Assembly (NCBI GenBank): GCA_023392285.1
Contig: JAEVZK010000073.1
Coordinates: 1-25,720, forward strand
Reading direction: 5' to 3'
Origin: Armatimonadota bacterium
GTDB taxonomy: Bacteria; Armatimonadota; Fimbriimonadia; Fimbriimonadales; Fimbriimonadaceae
DNA length: 25,720 nucleotides
Shown piece by piece: positions 15,090-21,880 of this stretch. Every line of letters begins with the position of its first letter. Within the stretch, counting starts at the first letter, position 1. The notes below the pieces were generated by a model that did not search any database, had not been told where the DNA came from, and worked only from the letters and a program-made list of their open reading frames with translations. The position numbers and the translations under genes were made by a program.

Positions 15090-15662
15090 ATGATTACCCC
15101 TGCACCATCGACGAAGCTGGACGAATTGGTAAGCCTGCTCGATGCGGCCGTTGAGGAGCAAGAAACCAAGGGCTGCTGCTACGCGGTTAAGGCCGCCTTG
15201 GAGAAGATCGTCCATAGCGGTGAAGACTTTATTCCTCCCGCGTTTCTTCGACCCGCTCCCAACTCTTACGCGCGGCGTCTCTTACACCGCGATCCCCAGG
15301 GGCGATATACAGCCCTTGTGATGGTGTGGGATCTCGGCCAAGGCACCCCGCTCCACGATCATGACAACATGTGGTGCGTAGAGTGCGTCTACAGAGGACA
15401 AATTAAGGTTGTCAGCTATGACATGACCGCGCAGGATGGCGACCTGTACCAATTTAAGGAAGAAACCACCGTCTATGCTGGACCAGGCGAAGCGGGGGCA
15501 TTAATTCCTCCTTTCGATCACCACACGATCGAGAATTCCGGTGACGAACCGGCCGTCACCATCCACATCTATGGCGGCGAGATGAACCATTGCCACGCGT
15601 TTTTACCCGTCGAAGGCGGTTACGAACGCGTCGGCAAGAACCTTTCCTACACGCCAGACTAG
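15090..15662 (+). CDS. Cysteine dioxygenase (cupin)
   Basis: Oxidises L-cysteine to cysteine sulfinic acid with mononuclear Fe(II). 190 residues from ATG 15090. Iron ligands are His89 and His91 (PLHDHDN) and His145 (FDHHTIEN). Tyr60/Arg62 (SYARRLL) line up with the substrate-binding Tyr58/Arg60 of mammalian enzyme. Cys96 stands five residues after the second His, and Tyr161 is in IHIYGGEMNHCHAF. These are the positions of the Cys93-Tyr157 cofactor pair of mammalian CDO. Many bacterial CDOs have Gly at the Cys site. A TTG at 15075 is an alternative start but overlaps the -10-like box. The stop overlaps the convergent gene's stop (CTAG). Confidence 0.9.
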   Translation: MITPAPSTKLDELVSLLDAAVEEQETKGCCYAVKAALEKIVHSGEDFIPPAFLRPAPNSYARRLLHRDPQGRYTALVMVWDLGQGTPLHDHDNMWCVECVYRGQIKVVSYDMTAQDGDLYQFKEETTVYAGPGEAGALIPPFDHHTIENSGDEPAVTIHIYGGEMNHCHAFLPVEGGYERVGKNLSYTPD

Positions 15663-16390
15663 TGTGCCATCGCGGCTGCGCTGTGATCTAGGAGGTCCTT
15701 CATGGGGACCTTCTTGAAGTCCTTCAACGCCTTCTTTTCGAATGAGAACGGATTTTTAGGCAACTTCGCGTCGATGAAGATGCTCAACGACCGAAGCGCC
15801 GTTTGTTCGCTCGTTCCGGACGCCCGATGGACCGTGATCTTTGCGTACGTGGGCAGCCATTGGTGTGCCATCAGGTAAATCTCCGCCGCTACTCGATTTC
15901 CTGTTTCCGGATTAACTGAGGTTACAACCGCTACGCGCCGGCCCTCAACGGATGTGATCGACTCGAGTTTCATGGGAAGCCCGGTGCGAAAAACGAATTC
16001 TGTAGCCGACAATCCCAACGTTAAGGTTCCTGGTTCAGCCGGAACCGGAGGATTGCTCTCCTTTGGGTTGGCTGTGGCGAACTCTTTATTCGGCCAAAGA
16101 ACGGCTTGAACTGTGGTTCGCGAGATGACTTGGCTCAGCACCGGTTTCAAGTCGACCGTTCCAGGGACTTGAAGATTCGGCGAAACGATCGAAATGTCAA
16201 TTCTTGATCGGTCACGATCATGGATTCTGGAGAATCGCAACGCCCTGCCATCTGCATACATGAGTTCCCATGTGTCGACATAGTTTTCCTGGCGAGTGTA
16301 AGCCTCACCCATGAGCTTGTTCAGTTCTTCCCAGGTCGCCGGCTGTGGGTCTTGCCGTAGGGCAAGGCTAAACGCGAGTGCCGTGATCAT
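15659..16390 (-). CDS. LolA-like / outer-membrane lipoprotein-carrier-type protein
   Basis: 243 residues. The N-terminus (MITALAFSLALRQDPQP) could be a short signal peptide. The body has the rhythm of LolA/MucB-like beta-barrel-half proteins: YVDTWELMYADGRALRFSR, an SRIDI strand, LESITSVEGRRVAVVTSVNPETGNRVAAEIYL, then HQWLPTYAKIT and the hydrophobic strand LRSLSIFIDAKLPKNPFSF. I infer a periplasmic protein that binds a hydrophobic moiety. No specific family is certain. Its ATG overlaps the E2 stop as ATGA, so translation is coupled to the dehydrogenase subunit, a pairing with no obvious functional logic. Confidence 0.5.
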   Translation of the reverse strand: MITALAFSLALRQDPQPATWEELNKLMGEAYTRQENYVDTWELMYADGRALRFSRIHDRDRSRIDISIVSPNLQVPGTVDLKPVLSQVISRTTVQAVLWPNKEFATANPKESNPPVPAEPGTLTLGLSATEFVFRTGLPMKLESITSVEGRRVAVVTSVNPETGNRVAAEIYLMAHQWLPTYAKITVHRASGTSEQTALRSLSIFIDAKLPKNPFSFEKKALKDFKKVPMKDLLDHSAAAMAH

Positions 16391-17667
16391 TTGAAAAAGT
16401 CAAAGCTCTGCAGTTTGTCCCTTACTGCCGCTAGGAACTTGCCCGCCAGCAATCCATCGATGATGCGATGATCATAGGTTAGGACCAGGTGCATCATCGA
16501 CCGGATCGCAATCATGTCGTCGATGATCACCGGCTCCTTTCTGATCGCATACGTGCCAAGGATGCCAGCTTGGGGAGCGTTAATCATCGGGGTCCCGAAG
16601 GTAGCTCCATAGGTTCCCGGATTCGTGAGAGTGAAGGTCCCCCCTTGAACATCATTTACCGAGAGCTGGTTGGCTCTGGCTTTCTTGGCGATGCCTTCCA
16701 AATCTTTCGCAATGTCGATCAGTCCCTTCTTGTCGCAGTCCCGTAAAACAGGGACGATGAGGCCTTCGTCTCCCTTTGCTCCAAGGGCAACGGCTACGCC
16801 CATGTGAACTCCCGAATTCATGAGGATATGATTGTCGGGCTGCAGCGCAGAATTCACAAGGGGGAACTCCATCAGCGCCTCTGTCAGCGCCTTGATGAAG
16901 AACGGCGTGTAAGTTAGCTTGACTCCGTATTGCTGGAGGAACGCATCCTTGTTCAGCGTGCGAAACGCGACCATCGCGGACACATCCACCATCGTGACTG
17001 TGCTGACGGTTGGAACTTGCGAAGATCGCACCATGGCATCGGCTATCATTTTGCGCATGCCAGCGAGTGGAACGAGCTTTTGCCCTTCTCCTGCAACACT
17101 CTTTGGTGCCTCTTTGGGTTCCGGCATCTTAGCCACACTTGGTTGAACCCCGGTTGGTTTGCCGCCTTGAGAGAGGAAGCTCTCAAGATCCTTCTTAGTC
17201 ACTCGTCCGCCAGCTCCAGACCCGGAAATTTTCTCAAGGTCAGCGTCTGAAAGATTATTTGCCTTTGCAATCGATCGAACGACCGGCGTGAACCACCTCC
17301 TGTCCCCGTCGGCCCTCGGCTGGGTCGATGGTGGCTCGATTGTCGCCTCCGTTTGGGGGGAAGCAGCGCTCGGTGTCGCAGTTTCTACTTGAGCCGGAGC
17401 TTTCGACTCAGTGGGAGCGCCGGCCTTTCCGTTCTCTTCGATCAGGCCCATCACGTGGAATACTTCGACTGCCCCGCCCTCGGGAATGACGATCTTGGAT
17501 AGGATCCCAGAAGCCGGTGACGGCAGTTCGGTATTGACCTTGTCGGTCATGATCTCGACCACGGGTTCATCTTCTTTAACGAAGTCACCCTCCTTTTTGA
17601 GCCAGCGGCTGACGGTGCCCTCGTGTACAGACTCGCCCAACTCGGGCATCAAGATCTCAACGGCCAT
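16387..17667 (-). CDS. 2-oxoacid dehydrogenase complex E2 (dihydrolipoamide acyltransferase)
   Basis: Core of a pyruvate, 2-oxoglutarate or branched-chain 2-oxoacid dehydrogenase. 426 residues from ATG 17667 (MAVEILMPELGES). One lipoyl domain with lipoyl-lysine Lys43 (EIMTDKVNTE). A Pro/Ala-rich linker is followed by a peripheral-subunit-binding domain (FTPVVRSIAKANN...GAGGRVTKKDLESFL). The catalytic domain ends with the active site YDHRIIDG (His400, Asp404). E1 and E3 genes are not in the window, so substrate specificity is open. The E1-recognising region resembles branched-chain/pyruvate types. The frame extends upstream by seven codons, but the TAAACT seven bases before 17667 supports this start. 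Confidence 0.93.
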   Translation of the reverse strand: MAVEILMPELGESVHEGTVSRWLKKEGDFVKEDEPVVEIMTDKVNTELPSPASGILSKIVIPEGGAVEVFHVMGLIEENGKAGAPTESKAPAQVETATPSAASPQTEATIEPPSTQPRADGDRRWFTPVVRSIAKANNLSDADLEKISGSGAGGRVTKKDLESFLSQGGKPTGVQPSVAKMPEPKEAPKSVAGEGQKLVPLAGMRKMIADAMVRSSQVPTVSTVTMVDVSAMVAFRTLNKDAFLQQYGVKLTYTPFFIKALTEALMEFPLVNSALQPDNHILMNSGVHMGVAVALGAKGDEGLIVPVLRDCDKKGLIDIAKDLEGIAKKARANQLSVNDVQGGTFTLTNPGTYGATFGTPMINAPQAGILGTYAIRKEPVIIDDMIAIRSMMHLVLTYDHRIIDGLLAGKFLAAVRDKLQSFDFFK

Positions 17668-17674
17668 GGTTGCT

Positions 17675-17680
17675 AGTTTA
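17675..17680 (-). promoter_or_regulatory. -10-like TAAACT upstream of the E2 gene
   Basis: On the minus strand TAAACT ends seven bases before ATG 17667, with no Shine-Dalgarno. It is in the 72-bp divergent region shared with rtcA. Confidence 0.45.
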
Positions 17681-17728
17681 CACGTCACAATGGATGATCG
17701 ATACTTGGCAGCGTCCCGTGCATGCTAG

Positions 17729-17734
17729 TAAAAT
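17729..17734 (+). promoter_or_regulatory. -10-like TAAAAT upstream of rtcA
   Basis: TAAAAT ends five bases before a GTG at 17740, from which the protein starts exactly at the conserved LTIDGSYGEGG. This favours GTG 17740 over the ATG at 17722, which lies upstream of the box. Confidence 0.4.
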
Positions 17735-17739
17735 TCAGC

Positions 17740-18750
17740 GTGCTTACGATAGATGGCTCATATGGTGAGGGCGGCGGGCAAATCCTACGCACTGCGGTGG
17801 CTCTGTCTGCGATCTCCGGCACTTCAGTTCAGATCTTTAACATCCGGGGAAAGCGCGAGCGTCCGGGCCTTCGCCCTCAGCACGTTGCTGCCGTCCAAGC
17901 CGCGGCACAAATCTGCAAAGCCGAGGTAACGGGAGCACTTGTGGGTTCGAATGAACTCACGTTCACACCCTCAGGCGAGATCGCCGGGGGTGACTACGAA
18001 TTCGACATCGGCACAGCCGGATCAACGACTCTGGTGGCACAAACGGTGCTTGCACCTCTCAGCACAGCATCGGAAGAGTCGACGGTTACGATCCGTGGCG
18101 GGACCCACAATCCCATGGCGCCGACATCCGACTATTTAGAGCACGTATTTGAACCCGCAGCTCGTCTTGCTGGGCTCCAGGCGGGCATTTCAACGGAGAG
18201 ATTCGGGTTCGACCCCAAAGGCGGAGGAGTTCTCCACCTCAGGATCTCCCCAACAGAGTTCCGCGCCCTGCACAGTTCAGCGTCTCATACAAACGGAACG
18301 ATCACAATCTTCAGCGCGAATTCTGGGTTGCCCCAAAGCCTTTTCACCCGAATTGAGAGTCGCGCACTGGAATTGCTGCCGGGAAGAAAGGTCGAATTTG
18401 TGCACCAGAGCAAGGGGAGCATTGGCGAAGGTATTGCTCTCACACTTGTCGTGACCACAGACGAGCTTGCTGCTGGTTTCAGTGCCCTGGGTAGAAAAGG
18501 CAAGCCGATGGAGCGGGTGGTTGATGAAGCGATCGGCCTGTTCTTGAATTGGGAAAAGGAAGGCGGAGGTATTGACGAACACCTCGCGGATCAACTTGTC
18601 CTCCCGACGATTTTAGCCCGAGAAAAATCTCTGTTTAAAGTCTCACGCGTTTCCGAGCATTTACGAACCGTCCTCTGGCTCGCAGGCGAATTCTTGCCGA
18701 TCCATTTCAGTATCGATGAGGTCGGCAAGACGATCGCGATTTACCCATGA
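17740..18750 (+). CDS. rtcA: RNA 3'-terminal phosphate cyclase
   Basis: ATP-dependent enzyme that turns RNA 3'-phosphate ends into 2',3'-cyclic phosphates and takes part in RNA repair. 336 residues from GTG 17740. ATG 17722 would add six. Landmarks: LTIDGSYGEGGGQILRTA at the N-terminus, IRGKRERPGLRPQH, DIGTAGSTTLVAQTVLAPL, FDPKGGGVLHL and HLADQLVLPTILA. The likely AMP-accepting histidine is His307 in SEHLRTVLWLAGEFLP. No rtcB ligase or rtcR activator lies nearby, so it is not in the classical rtc operon. A hairpin follows 15 bases after the stop. Confidence 0.94.
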   Translation: MLTIDGSYGEGGGQILRTAVALSAISGTSVQIFNIRGKRERPGLRPQHVAAVQAAAQICKAEVTGALVGSNELTFTPSGEIAGGDYEFDIGTAGSTTLVAQTVLAPLSTASEESTVTIRGGTHNPMAPTSDYLEHVFEPAARLAGLQAGISTERFGFDPKGGGVLHLRISPTEFRALHSSASHTNGTITIFSANSGLPQSLFTRIESRALELLPGRKVEFVHQSKGSIGEGIALTLVVTTDELAAGFSALGRKGKPMERVVDEAIGLFLNWEKEGGGIDEHLADQLVLPTILAREKSLFKVSRVSEHLRTVLWLAGEFLPIHFSIDEVGKTIAIYP

Positions 18751-18765
18751 GGAGGAGAAACGCGG

Positions 18766-18791
18766 TTTGTGGTGCTGTAGGTGACCACAAA
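18766..18791. terminator. 8-bp stem hairpin after rtcA
   Basis: TTTGTGGT (18766-18773) pairs perfectly with ACCACAAA (18784-18791) around a ten-base loop. It lies between the 3' ends of rtcA and the minus-strand small gene, where a bidirectional terminator is expected. There is no T-run on either side and the stem is AT-rich, so termination is only plausible. Confidence 0.35.
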
Positions 18792-18830
18792 AAGTTCCTT
18801 AACGGCTGTCGCCATTCATCGGGGAGCCAA

Positions 18831-19040
18831 TTAGCTCGCCTGAGCGACTAAAGCATCTAACTTTGCAGCGGCAGAACTACACACATCGATCACACTTTCG
18901 ATTGGTGCCGCCCCCGCCATCGCACGTGATCGCTTCGTCAGGAAATATGTAGCCGCAATTCCCGCCAAGGCGGCGACCGCTAGTGCGGGATAAAGAATCG
19001 AGCTGGATTTTGCTTCTTTGCAGGTTTCACTCTGGGACAT
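18831..19040 (-). CDS. Small single-pass membrane protein, unknown
   Basis: 69 residues. A polar N-terminus with one Cys is followed by a hydrophobic helix (~residues 15-34: LYPALAVAALAGIAATYFLT) and KRSR, then an amphipathic tail (SVIDVCSSAAAKLDALVAQ). The layout is reminiscent of YtxH-like stress proteins, but I see no diagnostic motif. GAGGA stands six bases before the ATG, a good Shine-Dalgarno, and TATAGT on the minus strand at 19063-19068 could be its -10. It is divergent from ffh over 160 bp. Confidence 0.65.
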   Translation of the reverse strand: MSQSETCKEAKSSSILYPALAVAALAGIAATYFLTKRSRAMAGAAPIESVIDVCSSAAAKLDALVAQAS

Positions 19041-19100
19041 TTACATTCCTCGCGTTGGAGACACTATAAATAGTCGTCTCCCCTTCGCGATTTCTTCAGG

Positions 19101-19120
19101 TTTGACGCTAAAATTGTCAA
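19101..19120. promoter_or_regulatory. Inverted repeat TTTGAC-N9-GTCAA between the small membrane protein gene and ffh
   Basis: TTTGAC at 19101-19106 and GTCAA at 19116-19120 form an interrupted inverted repeat in the divergent promoter region. The half-sites match the 15-bp palindrome at 6504-6518 although the spacing differs. GTTGAAC-type copies follow at once (CAACAATAGTTCAACAAC). It may be an operator or simply AT-rich promoter sequence. Confidence 0.25.
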
Positions 19121-19188
19121 CAATAGTTCAACAACTGGAATGGTGAAGGGGTTTCAAATCTAGGACCAGCTCCCTATTGGCCTGTCGG

Positions 19189-19194
19189 TAAACT
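19189..19194 (+). promoter_or_regulatory. -10-like TAAACT upstream of ffh
   Basis: TAAACT ends six bases before ATG 19201, and the bases between are TCCACC with no Shine-Dalgarno. It is identical in hexamer and spacing to the ispH arrangement, and implies a leaderless ffh mRNA. Confidence 0.5.
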
Positions 19195-19200
19195 TCCACC

Positions 19201-20559
19201 ATGCTCGACACTTTAACGCGTCGCCTCTCCGGAACTTTTTCAAACCTGCGTCGGAAGGGACGGCTAACGGAATCTGATGTAAACGAGATGTTGCGTGAGG
19301 TTCGGGTGGCTTTGCTTGAAGCAGACGTCAACTTCAGCGTCGCCAAAGGCATCATCGCCAAGATAAAAGAAAAGGCAGTCGGCGAAGACCTCTATGGAAG
19401 CCTGAGCGCTGATCAAACGATCCTCAAAATTGTTCGCGACGAACTCGTGGAGGTTCTCGGCAACACCACAGTGCCGTTCAACTGGGGATCGGCTCCCCCC
19501 ACCGTAATCCTTCTGTGCGGCTTGCAGGGCTCGGGCAAAACCACAACCTGCGCAAAGCTGGCTAAGTGGCTGCAGAAACAAGGCAAAAAGCCAATGATGG
19601 CGGCGTGCGACACCCAGCGTCCAGCCGCGATCAAGCAACTCGAAGTCCTAGGGGAACAGGTAGGGGTGCCCGTTTACACCAAGTCTGATGGCACAAGACC
19701 TCCACAAATCGCACGCGAGGCACTGGACCGTTGCCGGCACTTGCTGCTCGACACTCTCATCGTGGATACAGCGGGTCGGCTTACCGTCGATGAGGACCTT
19801 ATGCAGGAGCTTCAAGAGGTTTTCAAAGCAACCCGGCCGAATGAAGTGTTTCTCGTTTTAGACTCCACCACTGGTCAGGAAGCCGTGAATGTCGCCAAAG
19901 CCTTTCACGACCGCGTACAGGTGACTGGAGCAATCTTTTCCAAACTGGATGGAGACACGCGCGGCGGTGCCGTGCTCAGCGTGCGCGCGGCGACGGGAGT
20001 GCCGGTACGCTTTATTGGCGTTGGAGAGCAGGTCGAGGCGCTCGATCAGTTCTATCCAAACCGCATGGCTGAGCGAATCCTCGGATTTGGCGACATCATG
20101 GGCCTTATCGAGCAGGCTGAGTTGGCCGTCGACAAAGAAGACCAGAAAGATCTAGAGAGGAAGGTCAAGGATGGAAGCCTCGATTTCGAGACCATGTTGA
20201 TGCAGTTCAAAATGATGCGAAAAATGGGCTCCATTCAGAAGATCGTGAAGATGATCCCGGGCCTTTCAAGCGCCCTTCCGGAAGAGGCGCTAAACTCCGT
20301 CGATGATCGGCAGGTGAACCGCATCGAGGCAATCATTCTCTCCATGACCCCCAAAGAACGGCGCATGCCCGACATCATCAATGGCTCTCGGCGCAAACGA
20401 CTGGCGGCGGGATCGGGGACGAGCGTCGAGGAGGTCAACAAGCTCATTAGCCAGCTGTACGAGATGAGGCGATCCATGAAAATGATGGGGAAAATGCAGG
20501 AGCGCATGCGCAAGAAGGGCAAGGGCCCTCGAAATCGCTTGGGTTCGGGCAAAAAGTAG
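19201..20559 (+). CDS. ffh: Signal recognition particle protein Ffh (SRP54)
   Basis: GTPase that binds signal sequences with 4.5S/SRP RNA and docks to FtsY for co-translational membrane targeting. 452 residues. The N domain covers ~1-95. The G domain has the P-loop GLQGSGKTT (107-115), DTQRPAAIKQL, VDTAGR and the specificity motif TKLDGD-type (SKLDGDTRGGA). The methionine-rich M domain runs from ~320 (MLMQFKMMRKMGSIQKIVKMIPGL) to a basic tail (KKGKGPRNRLGSGKK). It is complete and of normal length. rpsP follows after 95 bp with its own promoter-like TATAAT. Confidence 0.97.
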   Translation: MLDTLTRRLSGTFSNLRRKGRLTESDVNEMLREVRVALLEADVNFSVAKGIIAKIKEKAVGEDLYGSLSADQTILKIVRDELVEVLGNTTVPFNWGSAPPTVILLCGLQGSGKTTTCAKLAKWLQKQGKKPMMAACDTQRPAAIKQLEVLGEQVGVPVYTKSDGTRPPQIAREALDRCRHLLLDTLIVDTAGRLTVDEDLMQELQEVFKATRPNEVFLVLDSTTGQEAVNVAKAFHDRVQVTGAIFSKLDGDTRGGAVLSVRAATGVPVRFIGVGEQVEALDQFYPNRMAERILGFGDIMGLIEQAELAVDKEDQKDLERKVKDGSLDFETMLMQFKMMRKMGSIQKIVKMIPGLSSALPEEALNSVDDRQVNRIEAIILSMTPKERRMPDIINGSRRKRLAAGSGTSVEEVNKLISQLYEMRRSMKMMGKMQERMRKKGKGPRNRLGSGKK

Positions 20560-20593
20560 GGCTCACCTTCAGCAAACTGCCGCAGCAAGCGGA

Positions 20594-20599
20594 TATAAT
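20594..20599 (+). promoter_or_regulatory. Consensus -10 TATAAT for rpsP
   Basis: A perfect TATAAT 35 bases after the ffh stop. It would start a ~50-base leader ahead of the rpsP ATG at 20655 that contains the hairpin at 20608-20640. No convincing -35 is seen at 17 bases upstream. Confidence 0.45.
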
Positions 20600-20607
20600 A
20601 AGCAGTT

Positions 20608-20640
20608 CCGCAGGTGTTCGCTGTTCTAAGCGACGTGCGG
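20608..20640 (+). promoter_or_regulatory. Leader hairpin upstream of rpsP
   Basis: CCGCA (20608-20612) pairs with TGCGG (20636-20640). Inside, TCGCT (20618-20622) pairs with AGCGA (20629-20633) around a six-base loop, with an asymmetric bulge between the two stems. The position in the 5' leader of a ribosomal protein gene suggests possible autoregulation, though this is inference only. Confidence 0.35.
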
Positions 20641-20654
20641 TTGACTTACAAGTT

Positions 20655-21008
20655 ATGGTTAAGATTCGACTTCGACGCATCGGCACGAAAGGCCGCCCGT
20701 TTTACCGCGTAGTTGTGGCCAAGAGTTCTGCTGGCCGCAATGGCGCATTTGTGGAAACATTAGGCACTTATGATCCGGTGGTCAAGCCCACAATGATCAA
20801 TATTAACGAAGAGCGTGCCATGCACTGGCTTGAAGTGGGCGCTCAGCCAAGCGAAACCGTCGCCATTCTGCTCAACAAGATCGGAGTCCTCCCTCGCTTT
20901 CTGGAGACCAGACCGGACTCTAAGAAGAAGTTCAAATTCCTCGACAAGCGAACTGCGGCGATCTCAGTACCGACTGCCGTCGACAAGCCCGCAACGACGG
21001 AGGCTTAA
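20655..21008 (+). CDS. rpsP: Small ribosomal subunit protein bS16
   Basis: 117 residues. Typical start MVKIRLRRIGTKGRPFYRVVVAKSS, then RNGAFVETLGTYDPV and the helix RAMHWLEVGAQPSETVAILLNKIG. The C-terminal extension (FKFLDKRTAAISVPTAVDKPATTEA) is longer than in the shortest S16s but within the normal range. khpA begins three bases after its stop, matching the widespread rpsP-khpA pair. The rimM, trmD and rplS genes that usually continue the operon are not here. Confidence 0.96.
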   Translation: MVKIRLRRIGTKGRPFYRVVVAKSSAGRNGAFVETLGTYDPVVKPTMININEERAMHWLEVGAQPSETVAILLNKIGVLPRFLETRPDSKKKFKFLDKRTAAISVPTAVDKPATTEA

Positions 21009-21011
21009 GAG

Positions 21012-21257
21012 ATGAGCAACTACGGCGAATTTGTCGAGCGACTTGTCAAGTCGGTGGTCGAGAATCCCGATGAAGTCGAGATTGAAGAAGATGCTGAGGG
21101 CAATACCCGCACCTTTTATGTCACCGTCAATCCCGACGATGTTGGCAAGGTAATTGGAAAAAGTGGCCGCGTCGTTTCCGCTATTCGATGCGTAGTGAGT
21201 GCGGTCGCCGCAAAGTCGCGCGAAAAGGCTTACGTCAAAATCAACACCGAAGACTAA
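21012..21257 (+). CDS. khpA: KH-domain RNA-binding protein KhpA
   Basis: 81 residues, a single KH domain. The GxxG RNA-binding loop is in VGKVIGKSGRVVSAIR, flanked by RTFYVTVNPDDV and REKAYVKINTED. KhpA pairs with KhpB in many bacteria and binds RNAs that affect cell division and envelope genes. It follows rpsP after three bases, with AAGAG as a short ribosome site. The stop overlaps that of convergent pdxH by four bases. Confidence 0.93.
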   Translation: MSNYGEFVERLVKSVVENPDEVEIEEDAEGNTRTFYVTVNPDDVGKVIGKSGRVVSAIRCVVSAVAAKSREKAYVKINTED

Positions 21258-21880
21258 GGGGCGAGCCGCACCTTAGTCCACGTAGTTCCTTCCAGCCGGT
21301 ATTGGATGCGGTCGTGCATTCGCGCCCGTCGCCCCTGCCAGAATTCAACTGCATGAGGCGTGATGATATAGCCTCCCCAGTGGTCGGGGCGTTCCACTTC
21401 TTCTGGGAAGCGCCGCTCCATGTCTCTCAGCGCTTCTTCTAATTCTTCGCGTGAATCCACTTCCCTGCTCTGGGGACTTGCGGCAGATGCAAGCTGTGAA
21501 TCCCTCGGCCTCGAATGAAAATAAGCATCGGAGAGCTCTTCGCTCGTTCTCGCAATCAGCCCTTCGACGCGAATCTGCCGCTCAAGCTCGCCCCACCAGA
21601 AGGTCGCGGCGACTCTAGGATCGTGATCGATGTCCCGACCCTTTCTGCTCTTGTAGTTCGTAAAGAACACTAGACCCTCGGGCAAGATTTGACGGAGCAA
21701 GACGAATCGTGCGCTCGGCTGGCCGGCTCCAGACACGGTGCTGACGCACATCGCGTTGGGCTCACAGATGCTCGGGTGAGCTTGCGCTTCAGAAACCCAC
21801 AACCTCAACTGCTCGATCGGATCCGCGAGGAGCTGCTCTGGCGTGAGCGTTCCCCGCGTATACTCGGAACGATTAAGCAC
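21254..21880 (-). CDS. pdxH: Pyridoxamine 5'-phosphate oxidase
   Basis: FMN enzyme that oxidises PNP/PMP to PLP. 208 residues. EPNAMCVSTVSGAGQPSARFVLLR opens the FMN-binding barrel, followed by FFTNYKSRKGRDI, VAATFWWGELERQIRVEG, and the C-terminal signature from VEFWQGRRARMHDRIQY to LAP. The start is GTG at 21880, overlapping the phhA stop by eight bases, so the two are co-translated. PLP supply is relevant to the nearby PLP enzymes (GcvP, CBS), but the direct link with PhhA is not obvious. Confidence 0.95.
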   Translation of the reverse strand: MLNRSEYTRGTLTPEQLLADPIEQLRLWVSEAQAHPSICEPNAMCVSTVSGAGQPSARFVLLRQILPEGLVFFTNYKSRKGRDIDHDPRVAATFWWGELERQIRVEGLIARTSEELSDAYFHSRPRDSQLASAASPQSREVDSREELEEALRDMERRFPEEVERPDHWGGYIITPHAVEFWQGRRARMHDRIQYRLEGTTWTKVRLAP

